Positions 8,117-15,917 of a stretch of 64,000 nt of DNA are shown here, piece by piece. The position numbers and the translations under genes were made by a program. The stretch's first letter is position 1. Each line of letters begins with the position of its first letter. The notes under the pieces are model-generated. The model ran no database searches. It had not been told where the DNA came from and saw only the letters and a program-made list of their open reading frames with translations. The DNA is from JAXMAZ01 sp046350115 (GTDB lineage Bacteria; Planctomycetota; Planctomycetia; Gemmatales; Gemmataceae), in contig JAXMAZ010000007.1 in NCBI GenBank assembly GCA_046350115.1, positions 62,001 to 126,000 on the forward strand, read 5' to 3'.

Positions 8117-8989
8117 ATGTCCGAAAAAGCAACGATCCTCGTCCAACTGGACACCGACCCGCTGCCGAGCGTGTTCGACCGGGTGGTCGCCGTGGACGCC
8201 GGCGCCCAGCACGTGTTCAGCTACGGTGGGGTGAAGCCGGACGCGGTGATGCCGCTGGTCCACGGGTGCATCTTCACCCGCGGGCCGAAAGACCTGTCCC
8301 GCACCGCAGTCTTCGTCGGCGGGTCGGACGTGGCCGCCGGCGAGGCGCTGCTCGCCGAGGTCCGCAAGCACCTGCTGCCGAACTTCGGGCTGACCGTGTC
8401 GGTGATGCTCGACAGCAACGGGGCGAACACGACCGCCGCCGCCGCCGTGGTCGCCGCCGGTAAGCACGTCGAACTCGGCCGCGCCCGGTCGCTGGTACTC
8501 GGCGGGACCGGGCCGGTCGGCCAGCGGGTGGCACGCCTCCTGGCGAAAGCCGGCGGGCACGTTCGCATCGGCAGCCGGCAACTGGAGAAGGCCGAGGCGG
8601 TGGCCAAGAAGATCCGCTCGCACCTCCCCGGGGCCGGCGTCGAGGCGGTGAGTGTCGGCTCGTCCAGTGACGGCCCGGCCGCCCTCGACGGCCGCGACCT
8701 GGTCATCGCCGCCGGTGCCCCCGGTGCGACCCTGTTGCCAAAGAAGGTCCGCGACACGGCCAAGTCGCTCCGGGTGCTGATCGACCTGAACGGCGTCCCG
8801 CCGGCCGGCATCGAAGGGGTCGAGCTGACCGACAAGGGCACCGACCGCGACGGCCGCATTTGTTACGGCGCCCTCGGCGTCGGCGGCACCAAGATGAAGG
8901 CCCACAAGGCCTGCATCGCCGAGCTGTTCAGCCGCAATTCTGCTGTCCTCGACATCGACGAGATTTACGCCATCGCCCAGCGGGTGTAG
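8117..8989 (+). CDS. mtdB: NAD(P)-dependent methylenetetrahydromethanopterin dehydrogenase
   Basis: Encodes 290 residues, the usual length of MtdA/MtdB. It oxidises methylene-H4MPT to methenyl-H4MPT. An N-terminal substrate domain (VVAVDAGAQHVFSYGGV) leads into a Rossmann domain with the dinucleotide loop LVLGGTGPVGQRVARLLA near residues 134-151 and IGSRQLEKAE after the second strand. The C-terminal GICYGALGVGG-like block (here RICYGALGVGGTKMK) is typical. The fae neighbour favours MtdB (H4MPT) over the folate enzyme MtdA; the choice of NAD or NADP cannot be read here. Confidence 0.88.
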   Translation: MSEKATILVQLDTDPLPSVFDRVVAVDAGAQHVFSYGGVKPDAVMPLVHGCIFTRGPKDLSRTAVFVGGSDVAAGEALLAEVRKHLLPNFGLTVSVMLDSNGANTTAAAAVVAAGKHVELGRARSLVLGGTGPVGQRVARLLAKAGGHVRIGSRQLEKAEAVAKKIRSHLPGAGVEAVSVGSSSDGPAALDGRDLVIAAGAPGATLLPKKVRDTAKSLRVLIDLNGVPPAGIEGVELTDKGTDRDGRICYGALGVGGTKMKAHKACIAELFSRNSAVLDIDEIYAIAQRV

Positions 8990-9007
8990 CCAAATCCACT
9001 TCCCCTC

Positions 9008-9055
9008 TTGTCTCAATCCTTAGAATGCCGATAAATTTTGTCATGGGGTGCCCAT
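9008..9055 (+). promoter_or_regulatory. candidate promoter and operator-like palindrome before cysH
   Basis: TTGTCT (9008-9013) and TAAATT (9032-9037) are spaced 18 bp apart in an unusually AT-rich patch. ATGGG-GTG-CCCAT (9043-9055) directly follows. The palindrome would sit at or just after the start site, a reasonable place for repression by the adjacent Rrf2-type regulator (inference). Confidence 0.35.
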
Positions 9056-9078
9056 AGCCCCGTCGTGGAGTCGTTTCG

Positions 9079-9825
9079 ATGACTGCTGCTCCGCCAGCGG
9101 ATCGGATGTCGGATGCGGAGATCGAAGAGGCCAACCGGTTGCTGTCCGCTGCCAGCCCGCAAGAGGTGCTGCGGTGGGCGGCCGACCGGTTCCGTGGCCG
9201 GCTGCTGATGGCGACCGCGTTCGGGGCTGAGGGGTGCTGCCTGCTGCACATGCTGGCCGAGATCGACCCCGGGGTGAGGGTCATCAACCTGAACACCGGC
9301 TACCAGTTCCCGGAAACCCTGGACCTACGAGAGCGGATCAAGGACCGGTACGGGATCGAGGTCGAGTACGTCCGGCCGGAACAATCGGTGGCCGAGTACG
9401 AGGCCGAGCACGGGGGTCCGCTGCACGGGCTGCGGCCGGACCAGTGTTGCCACGACCGCAAGGTGCTCCCGCTGCGGCAGGCGATGGCCCGGATCGCCCC
9501 CCTCGCCTGGATCTCGGCCATCCGCAAGGACCAGACGGACACCCGGGCGACGACCGCCGCCGTCGTGCAGTGGGATCCGAAGTTCAGCGTGGTGAAGGTG
9601 AACCCGCTGCTCAACTGGACAAAAAAAGACGTTTGGAAGTTCATCACCGAGCACGACGTTCCGTATAACCCGCTGCACGACCAGAACTACCCGAGCATCG
9701 GCTGCTGGCCCTGCACCCGGGCGGTGCAGCCGGGCGAGGACGACCGGGCCGGGCGGTGGGCCGGGAAGGTGAAGAAGGAGTGCGGGCTGCACGTGATCGA
9801 GGTCAAGGACGGGGCCGGCATCTGA
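9079..9825 (+). CDS. cysH: assimilatory APS reductase (adenylyl-sulfate reductase)
   Basis: Encodes 248 residues. It reduces activated sulfate to sulfite in the cytoplasm. PAPS-reductase-fold motifs are visible: ATAFGAEGC near residue 39, INLNTGYQFPET, and the catalytic KKECGLH near the C-terminus. The pairs QCCHDRK and GCWPCT supply the four Cys of a [4Fe-4S] cluster, which marks the APS-using type rather than the E. coli PAPS enzyme. ATG 9079 has GGAG at 9067-9070. The next gene is an Rrf2 regulator, and cysK lies about 1.7 kb upstream on the other strand. Confidence 0.92.
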   Translation: MTAAPPADRMSDAEIEEANRLLSAASPQEVLRWAADRFRGRLLMATAFGAEGCCLLHMLAEIDPGVRVINLNTGYQFPETLDLRERIKDRYGIEVEYVRPEQSVAEYEAEHGGPLHGLRPDQCCHDRKVLPLRQAMARIAPLAWISAIRKDQTDTRATTAAVVQWDPKFSVVKVNPLLNWTKKDVWKFITEHDVPYNPLHDQNYPSIGCWPCTRAVQPGEDDRAGRWAGKVKKECGLHVIEVKDGAGI

Positions 9826-9828
9826 GCG

Positions 9829-9904
9829 AGTTCAAAGTTCAAAATGCAAAGTTCAAAGATCGGACTGGTTGCATCTTTGAGCTTTGCATTTTGAACTTTG
9901 AACT
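9829..9904. repeat. AT-rich palindrome of GTTCAAA units
   Basis: Arms 9829-9860 and 9873-9904 are inverted copies with about one mismatch. Each arm is a chain of degenerate units (AGTTCAA, AGTTCAAAATGCAA, AGTTCAA). Its low GC content stands out sharply from the surrounding DNA. It lies between cysH and the Rrf2 gene, starting 4 bp after the cysH stop. Confidence 0.93.
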
Positions 9905-9915
9905 GAGGGCACGCG

Positions 9916-10335
9916 ATGTTGTTCTCCGCCAAAGCCGAGTACGCCTGCCTGGCGATGCTGGAGTTAGCCGTCCAAGACGGCAAGCCGAAGCCGGTCCGGC
10001 TGGCGGACATCGCCGACAAGCACGGCATCCCGCAGCGGTTCCTGGTGCAAATCCTGCTGCAACTCAAGGGGGCCGGGCTGGTGGCCAGCACCCGCGGGGC
10101 GGCCGGCGGGTATCAGCTCGCCCGGGATCGGGACCAGATCTGCCTGGCTGAGATTCTGGACGTGGTCGAGCAGGCCGAGCCGGAGCCGACTGCCCGATTG
10201 CGGGAGCTGCCGCAGACGCCCGAGGTGCAGGCGCTGGCCCACAGTTGGCAGAAGGCGGTCGAGGCCCAGCGGGCGGTGCTGGAGCGGGCCACCCTGGCGT
10301 TCGTCCTCGGGCTGACCCCCGATTACGCGATCTGA
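9916..10335 (+). CDS. Rrf2-family transcriptional regulator, probably of sulfur assimilation
   Basis: Encodes 139 residues, the usual Rrf2 size. A winged helix occupies the N-terminal 80 residues: MLFSAKAEYACLAML, then VRLADIADKHGIPQRFLVQIL (recognition region) and GLVASTRGAAGGYQLAR (wing). Only isolated Cys residues occur (YACLAM, ICLAEI). The three-Cys Fe-S cluster motif of IscR and NsrR is missing, so it is more like CymR, the cysteine-metabolism repressor (inference). Its position directly after cysH supports control of sulfate reduction. The gene ends 10 bp from the convergent nucleoside phosphorylase gene. Confidence 0.85.
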   Translation: MLFSAKAEYACLAMLELAVQDGKPKPVRLADIADKHGIPQRFLVQILLQLKGAGLVASTRGAAGGYQLARDRDQICLAEILDVVEQAEPEPTARLRELPQTPEVQALAHSWQKAVEAQRAVLERATLAFVLGLTPDYAI

Positions 10336-10345
10336 CGCCGGCCCG

Positions 10346-11173
<828 letters not shown>

Positions 11174-11239
11174 GCGGACTTCCGTTGACGGGGGGCACGG
11201 CCGGGGCGTACCGTGGCGGCTCACGGCGGCGGTCATCCT

Positions 11240-11776
11240 ATGGCACGGTTCCCGAAGCGTCTCACCCCGCACCCGACCGACGCCGACTGGTGCCGGATGG
11301 CCTGGGCGCCGTCGTACCGGGCGCCGCACCCGGACGAAGTGCTGAACCCCGGCCCGTTCACCCCGCCGACGATTGTGCCACAACCCGGGTGGTCCGAACG
11401 CGACTGGCTCGCCGCCCTGGAGCCGTGGTCGGCCGAGGACGTGGTCTTCCGCGCCGGCGTGCCGGTGGCCTGCTCGCTGGCCGGGCGGGCGTTCATCTCG
11501 TTGGGTGAGCCGCTGCTGCGTAACACGCCGATCCGGGACGTGCGGCTGGTGGCCGTGCAGCCGTACAACGGCGAGCTGGCGGCGTGCCCGCACCTGGCCA
11601 TGCTGCACCGGCTTGATTTGTCCGGCAACTGGATCGGCGTGGACGGCGTGGAACTGTTGCTGGCCTCGCCGCATGCCGCCGGGGTCGGCGAGATCGACCT
11701 GCGGGTGAACGGTCTCGACGACGCGGCGATCGGCCGATTGCAGGGAATCTACGGTTCGCGTGTACTGCTGCGATAG
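11240..11776 (+). CDS. leucine-rich-repeat-like small protein
   Basis: Encodes 178 residues. The C-terminal half (about 95-175) has spaced leucine motifs (LHRLDLSGNWIGVDGVELLL, then IDLRVNGLDD) that fit two to three LRR units of the ribonuclease-inhibitor kind. The first 90 residues are Pro/Trp-rich and resemble the companion segment before LRRs in planctomycete proteins. No signal peptide is seen. The start is uncertain: ATG 11240 is chosen, though a GTG at 11213 is also open. Function unknown. Confidence 0.6.
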   Translation: MARFPKRLTPHPTDADWCRMAWAPSYRAPHPDEVLNPGPFTPPTIVPQPGWSERDWLAALEPWSAEDVVFRAGVPVACSLAGRAFISLGEPLLRNTPIRDVRLVAVQPYNGELAACPHLAMLHRLDLSGNWIGVDGVELLLASPHAAGVGEIDLRVNGLDDAAIGRLQGIYGSRVLLR

Positions 11777-11803
11777 ACGCAGCGGGGTGGGGGTGCAGAA
11801 TGT

Positions 11804-11887
11804 GTAGGGCGGTGCCGAGTCTTCGAGGCCCGCCGGTTGGAGCGGTTGCCACTCCGGCGGGCCTCGAAGACTCGGGCACCGCCCTAC
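11804..11887. repeat. GTAGGG...CCCTAC inverted repeat (CGAGTCTTCGAGGCCCGCC family)
   Basis: Arms 11804-11836 and 11854-11887 are inverted copies apart from one extra C. They flank a 17-nt loop. The outer ends are GTAGGG/CCCTAC, as in the elements at 14959, 15066, 26732 and 34598. It lies 13 bp before the next gene's ATG. Confidence 0.93.
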
Positions 11888-11900
11888 GGGTTTCGTCATC

Positions 11901-12896
11901 ATGGCCGTCAACCTGCCGCCGCAGTACCACGACGCCGAGGCCCGGTACAAGAAGGGCAAGACGGCCGAGGAGAAGCTGGCCGCGCTCAAAGAGATGTGGG
12001 TGATCCTGCCCAAGCACAAGGCGAGCGAGAAGGTCCAGGCCGACCTCAAGACCAAGATCAGCGAGCTGACCGACCAGATCGAGCACGAGAAGCTCGGGCC
12101 GAAGAAGGCGGCCCACGGCACGTTCAAGATCCCCAAGCAGGGGGCCGGCCAGGTGGTGTTCGTCGGCCCGCCCAACGCCGGCAAGTCGCTGCTGCTGTCC
12201 AAGCTGACCAAGGCGTCCCCGGCCGTCGCCCCGTACCCGTTCACCACCCGCGAGCCGGTCCCGGGGATGATGGACTACGAGGACGTGCGGGTGCAACTGG
12301 TGGACCTCCCGCCGATCACCGCCGACCACTACGACCACTTCCTGACCGACCTGACCCGGTCGGCCGACGCGGCGGTGCTGTTTCTGGACCTGGGCGACGA
12401 CGACGGCCCGGCCGCCACCCAGGCGGTGATCGACCGGCTGAACCTCGCCCGGCGGGAGCTGGTCGCCGCCCTCGACCCGGCCGCCGACGACCCGACCACG
12501 TATCATCTCCCCACCCTGCTCGTCGGCACCAAGACGGACGACGAGGCGGCCGACCTGCGGCTGGAGATGGCCCGCGAGTGGCTCGGTGACCGGTTCCCGC
12601 TAGTGCTGGTGTCCGCCGAAACCGGGGCCGGGTTGCCCGAGCTGCGGAAGGCGATCTACGACCGGCTCGGGGTCATGCGGGTGTACACTAAGCAGCCGGG
12701 CAAGCCGGCGGACATGGCCAGCCCGTTCACCTGCCCGGTCGGCAGCACGGTGCAGGAGTTCGCCGGCCAGGTGCACAAGGACTTCGAGGAGGGGCTGAAG
12801 TCGGCCCGGGTGTGGGGCAGCGGGGTCCACGACGGCCAGACGGTCGGCCGGGACCACGTGCTGCACGACAAGGACGTGGTCGAGTTGCACTTGTAA
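11901..12896 (+). CDS. DRG/Obg-like GTPase with C-terminal TGS domain
   Basis: Encodes 331 residues. A helical N-terminal domain (1-80) leads to a GTPase domain with P-loop GPPNAGKS at 89-96 and a Thr-rich switch (PYPFTTREPVPGMM). A TGS domain follows (about 270-331, ending GRDHVLHDKDVVELHL). G4 is a variant GTKTD. The G3 position reads DLPPI where DRG proteins normally have DLPG, so the switch-II glycine is missing. DRG relatives bind ribosomes. The next two genes (an L7/L12-like protein and RicT) suggest a translation or RNA role (inference). Confidence 0.85.
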   Translation: MAVNLPPQYHDAEARYKKGKTAEEKLAALKEMWVILPKHKASEKVQADLKTKISELTDQIEHEKLGPKKAAHGTFKIPKQGAGQVVFVGPPNAGKSLLLSKLTKASPAVAPYPFTTREPVPGMMDYEDVRVQLVDLPPITADHYDHFLTDLTRSADAAVLFLDLGDDDGPAATQAVIDRLNLARRELVAALDPAADDPTTYHLPTLLVGTKTDDEAADLRLEMAREWLGDRFPLVLVSAETGAGLPELRKAIYDRLGVMRVYTKQPGKPADMASPFTCPVGSTVQEFAGQVHKDFEEGLKSARVWGSGVHDGQTVGRDHVLHDKDVVELHL

Positions 12897-12918
12897 CCGG
12901 TCTGGCCCGGAGGGCACC

Positions 12919-13155
12919 ATGTTCGGCCTGTCGAGCGACGAGTCGGCCCGGTTGCGGCGGATCGAGCGGAAGCTGGACGCGATCATGGCCCACCTGGGCA
13001 TCGCCGAGGCGGACCGGTTCGGGCTGTCCAGCCAGGCCAAGCTGTACGCGGACAGCGGGCAGAAGATCGCCGCCATCAAACAGCACCGCGAGGACACCGG
13101 GGCCGGGCTGGCGGAGGCCAAACAGGTGGTCGAAGAGTACCTGAGCCGGTCATGA
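12919..13155 (+). CDS. small protein with L7/L12 C-terminal-like domain
   Basis: Encodes 78 residues. The second half, QKIAAIKQHREDTGAGLAEA followed by KQVVEE, matches the ribosomal L7/L12 C-terminal pattern (KI.VIK..R..TGLGLKEAK..VE). The first half is a basic helix (ARLRRIERKLDAIMAHLG). It is not the ribosomal stalk protein, which is encoded at 22178. It may bind the same translational GTPases or act as a ribosome-associated factor (inference). GGAGG lies 8-12 bp before ATG 12919. The stop overlaps the next start (ATGA at 13152). Confidence 0.75.
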   Translation: MFGLSSDESARLRRIERKLDAIMAHLGIAEADRFGLSSQAKLYADSGQKIAAIKQHREDTGAGLAEAKQVVEEYLSRS

Positions 13156-13979
13156 CCGCCCCCCCCGCGAGCACCGGCCCGAGCTACCTCGTCCGGCACG
13201 GGGCGATGCGGTTCCTGGGCGTGTTCGCGGCCCCGGCGGGGTACGCCTTCCGCCGGGGCGAGCCGGTCGTCCTCAAGACGGACCGCGGGCTGGAGGTCGG
13301 CGACCCGCTGGCCGCCGCCACCCCGCAGGCCGTGGCCAACGTCCCGGACCCGACCACGGGCGAGATCGTCCGGGCGATGACCGCCGACGACCGGGCCAAG
13401 CTGGCCCAGCTCGCCGCCCTGCAGGCGAAGGAGTTCGCCGCCGCGGAACAGCTCATCGCCAAACACAAGCTGGCGATGCAGCTGGTGGACATCGAGCACC
13501 TGTTCGGCGGCGAGCGGATCGTCTTCTACTTCCTGGCCGAGTCCCGGGTCGACTTCCGGGAGCTGGTCAAGAGCATGGCCCGGGAGTTCCACACCCGGAT
13601 CGAGCTGCGCCAAATCGGCGCCCGGGACGAGGCCAAACTGCTGGCCGACTACGGGGACTGCGGCAAGCCGGTCTGCTGCAACACCCACATGGCGGTCATG
13701 CCGCCGGTGTCTATGCGGATGGCCAAGCTGCAGAAGAGCACCCTGGACCCGTCCAAGATCAGCGGGCGGTGCGGCCGGCTGAAGTGCTGCCTGCGGTTCG
13801 AGCAGGACGTGTACGAGGAGTTCCAGGCCGAGCTGCCGTCGGTCGGCGCCCGGGTGGTGACGACCAAGGGCAAGGGGCGGGTGCTGGCCCAGGAGATTCT
13901 CGCCCGCCGGCTGCTGATCGAGTTCGAGGACGGCCGCCGGCTGCCGGTGCCCGTCGCTGACGTTTTGACCCGACTGTAA
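13152..13979 (+). CDS. PSP1-domain protein, RicT/YaaT type
   Basis: Encodes 275 residues. The core carries the RicT Cys pattern CGKPVCCNTHM and GRCGRLKCCLRFEQD, expected to bind Fe-S clusters in the RicAFT complex that helps RNase Y mature mRNAs in Firmicutes. Upstream, IEHLFGGERIVFYFLAESRV and DFRELVKSMAREFHTRIELR are the standard PSP1 C-terminal motifs. Length is normal. It overlaps the preceding small gene by 4 bp, so the two are translationally coupled, and the TGS GTPase gene lies just before. The RNA-processing role is by family; a planctomycete partner set is not shown here. Confidence 0.88.
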   Translation: MTAPPASTGPSYLVRHGAMRFLGVFAAPAGYAFRRGEPVVLKTDRGLEVGDPLAAATPQAVANVPDPTTGEIVRAMTADDRAKLAQLAALQAKEFAAAEQLIAKHKLAMQLVDIEHLFGGERIVFYFLAESRVDFRELVKSMAREFHTRIELRQIGARDEAKLLADYGDCGKPVCCNTHMAVMPPVSMRMAKLQKSTLDPSKISGRCGRLKCCLRFEQDVYEEFQAELPSVGARVVTTKGKGRVLAQEILARRLLIEFEDGRRLPVPVADVLTRL

Positions 13980-13985
13980 CGGCAG

Positions 13986-14054
13986 GGCGGAAGGGGGAAG
14001 GCGGAAGGCGGTCAAACCCCGTCTTCATCCGCCTTCCCCCGTCCCCCTTCCGCC
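13986..14054. repeat. palindrome of GGAAGG(C/G) units
   Basis: Arms 13986-14011 and 14029-14054 are inverted copies with a few mismatches. Each is made of GGCGGAAGG / GGGGGAAGG steps. It fills the spacer before the gene at 14068. Confidence 0.85.
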
Positions 14055-14067
14055 TTCGAGGATCGCT

Positions 14068-14487
14068 GTGGACCCGAAGCTCATGGACCTCACCCGGGAC
14101 GACCCGCGGTACGCCTACGAGGCGTACGAGTTCGTCTGCGAGGCGGTCACGTTCACCCAGGACCAGCTCGACCGGCTGCCGCACGAGGACGACGACCCGG
14201 ACACCGACTACCACGTGTCCGGGGCCGAGCTGGTCCGCGGGGCGTGCGAGCTGGCGGTGCTCGAGTTCGGGATGATGGCCCCGGTCGTGTTCCGCACCTG
14301 GGGCATCACCTGCACCGACGACATCGGGCGGATCGTCTTCCACCTGATCGAGGCCAACCGACTGAGCAAGTCCGACCGGGACGACCCGGACGACTTCCAC
14401 GACCTGTTCGACCTGGACAAAGCCCTGACCGCCGGGTTCGAGCTGACCATCGGCGAACCGGACGCCACCGGCGCGGGGGACCGATGA
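14068..14487 (+). CDS. conserved hypothetical protein, Minf_1886-like
   Basis: Encodes 139 residues starting with GTG at 14068 (ATG 14083 is an alternative). It is acidic, without signal or membrane segments. The segments YAYEAYEFVCEAVTFTQ, HVSGAELVRGACELAVLEFG and WGITCTDDIGRIVFHLIEA are the recognisable pattern of a small family shared by Planctomycetes and Verrucomicrobia (recalled, not searched). Function unknown. It overlaps the next gene by 4 bp (ATGA at 14484). Confidence 0.7.
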   Translation: MDPKLMDLTRDDPRYAYEAYEFVCEAVTFTQDQLDRLPHEDDDPDTDYHVSGAELVRGACELAVLEFGMMAPVVFRTWGITCTDDIGRIVFHLIEANRLSKSDRDDPDDFHDLFDLDKALTAGFELTIGEPDATGAGDR

Positions 14488-14951
14488 GTTTCGGTCGACT
14501 CCTGCTGGCCGCCGCGACGGCCGCGTACCTCGGCTGGCTCGGCTGGCTCGGGTACGCGGTGTACGTCGCCCGGTGGACGGACAAGCCGCCGGTGGTCAGC
14601 CGGGCGCAACTGGTCGCCGCCACGCACCTGGTCGTGGCGGACGTGACCGCCGGGCCGGACGGGTTGCCGGCCCCGGCCGCCGCCGTAGCCGAGGTGCTGC
14701 GCGGCGACGGCCTGTCGCCCGGAGCCTCCGTCGAGGTGCTGAACCTGCCGGCCGCGGTGCCGCCGGGGGCCGGGGTGTTTCCGGGGTCAGGCAAGTACCT
14801 GCTGCCGCTGGTCGGGGACGGGAAGACGTTCCGGGTGGCCGGACTGCCGCGGTCCCCGGGGTACGAGCCGGCATCGCCGACACGGCCGGCCATCTACCGC
14901 TGGGACGCCGGCACCCAGGCCCAACTGCGGTCGCTCGGGCTGGTGCCGTGA
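14484..14951 (+). CDS. single-pass membrane or exported protein of unknown function
   Basis: Encodes 155 residues. One hydrophobic segment (about 5-28, LLLAAATAAYLGWLGWLGYA) is followed by a soluble domain of about 125 residues with beta-rich texture (HLVVADVTAGPDG, SVEVLNLPAAVPPG, GKYLLPLVGDGKTFRVAG). No family recognised. Translational coupling to the preceding gene (ATGA overlap) links the two products. Its stop lies 7 bp before a GTAGGG repeat. Confidence 0.65.
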   Translation: MSFGRLLLAAATAAYLGWLGWLGYAVYVARWTDKPPVVSRAQLVAATHLVVADVTAGPDGLPAPAAAVAEVLRGDGLSPGASVEVLNLPAAVPPGAGVFPGSGKYLLPLVGDGKTFRVAGLPRSPGYEPASPTRPAIYRWDAGTQAQLRSLGLVP

Positions 14952-14958
14952 GGCCGTC

Positions 14959-15056
14959 GTAGGGCGGGTCAAGCCGGCTCTGCGGCGCCGACCCGCCGGC
15001 CCGGGCAATCGCCCGTTGCCGCTCCGGCGGGCCTCGCAGACTCGGCACCGCCCTAC
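14959..15056. repeat. chimeric GTAGGG...CCCTAC unit 1
   Basis: Starts GTAGGGCGGGTCAAGC and ends with the right arm GCAGACTCGGCACCGCCCTAC-type of the 11804 family. Its left end is complementary not to its own right end but to the right end of the next unit (GCTTGACCCGCCCTAC at 15151-15166). With its neighbour it occupies most of the 361-bp gap between 14951 and the tRNA cluster. Confidence 0.85.
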
Positions 15057-15065
15057 ACCGGACCC

Positions 15066-15166
15066 GTAGGGCGGTGCCGAGTCTGCGAGGCCCGCCGAAC
15101 CGGGCGGGGAGCGGTTGCCGTTCGCGGCGGGTCGGGCGCGTCCAAAGCGACGCTTGACCCGCCCTA
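15066..15166. repeat. chimeric GTAGGG...CCCTAC unit 2
   Basis: Starts GTAGGGCGGTGCCGAGTC (left arm of the 11804 family, complementary to 15024-15056) and ends GACGCTTGACCCGCCCTAC (complementary to the start of unit 1). The two units have swapped halves, consistent with recombination between two repeat families. From 15167 to 15256 nothing else is recognised. Confidence 0.85.
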
Positions 15167-15256
15167 CACGGCCGCCCCCTGAACCCGGCCGCCAGCCGGG
15201 CTGTCCGTTCGTCGGGCGGCCCGTACACTAGCCGGACGGCGGACCGGGAATTCGGC

Positions 15257-15285
15257 TTGAACGGTCGGACCCCACCCCGTAGGTT
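15257..15285 (+). promoter_or_regulatory. sigma70-type promoter of the tRNA-tuf transcript
   Basis: TTGAAC (15257-15262) and TAGGTT (15280-15285) are separated by exactly 17 bp, 28 bp before the first tRNA. This is a good housekeeping promoter for the Thr-Tyr-Gly-Thr-tuf transcript. Confidence 0.55.
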
Positions 15286-15312
15286 GAACCTTCCCTCGCT
15301 CCGCCCGGCGCT

Positions 15313-15385
15313 GCCAGCGTAGCTCAGTTGGTAGAGCAGCGGTTTTGTAAACCGCCGGTCGTGGGTTCGAGTCCCACCGCTGGCC
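15313..15385 (+). tRNA. tRNA-Thr (UGU anticodon)
   Basis: 73 nt. The acceptor arm GCCAGCG pairs with CGCTGGC. The D-loop is AGCTCAGTTGGTAGAGC, the anticodon arm GCGGT/ACCGC carries TGT, and the T-arm is GTGGG-TTCGAGT-CCCAC. No CCA is encoded. It is first in the order Thr-Tyr-Gly-Thr-tuf, as upstream of E. coli tufB. Confidence 0.95.
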
Positions 15386-15426
15386 CACGGCGGGGACCGG
15401 TCGGACGGGCGACGGGAGAACAGAAC

Positions 15427-15509
15427 GGGTAGGTGGCAGAGCGGTCAATTGCACCAGACTGTAAATCTGGCCTCTTCGGAGTTCGGGGGTTCGAATCCCT
15501 CCCTACCCA
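15427..15509 (+). tRNA. tRNA-Tyr (GUA anticodon)
   Basis: 83 nt with a long variable arm, as expected for tRNA-Tyr. Acceptor GGGTAGG pairs with CCTACCC; the anticodon loop contains GTA (CCAGACTGTAAATCTGG); discriminator A. Confidence 0.95.
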
Positions 15510-15538
15510 GTAGCCGCCACAAGGAGACGAGGACGACC

Positions 15539-15610
15539 GCGGGAGTAGCTCAACGGTAGAGCACTTGCCTTCCAAGCAAGACGTTGCGGGTTCAATTCCC
15601 GTCTCCCGCT
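15539..15610 (+). tRNA. tRNA-Gly (UCC anticodon)
   Basis: 72 nt. Acceptor GCGGGAG pairs with CTCCCGC; anticodon stem CTTGC/GCAAG with loop CTTCCAA gives TCC; T-arm GCGGG-TTCAATT-CCCGT. Confidence 0.95.
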
Positions 15611-15670
15611 CTGGCCGGTGGTGCCGCTCCCGCGTATCACTCAGAGCGGTCGGGCGGCCGACGACAACTT

Positions 15671-15743
<73 letters not shown>

Positions 15744-15750
15744 CTCGCGG

Positions 15751-15772
15751 GGCGGGAGGTTAGCCTCCCGCC
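15751..15772 (+). promoter_or_regulatory. stem-loop between tRNA-Thr and tuf
   Basis: GGCGGGAGG (15751-15759) pairs perfectly with CCTCCCGCC (15764-15772) around TTAG. It is followed by C-rich rather than T-rich sequence, so it is more likely an RNA-processing or attenuation structure than a full terminator. Confidence 0.5.
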
Positions 15773-15917
15773 CCCGCCCCCTTACCGGGGTCGGTGGGGG
15801 CGGACGGGGCGCGGCCCGCGGCCGACCCACTCACGACCCCGATTCGGGCCTCGTCGCCGCGGGGGCGGCCGACCGGCGTCCGGGCACTCCACCTGACGTT
15901 TAACTGCGGAGACGACC

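Noticed and set aside
12919..13155. The small protein as the ribosomal L7/L12
   Set aside because: It lacks the N-terminal dimerisation domain and hinge, and a full rplL is at 22178 in the ribosomal operon.
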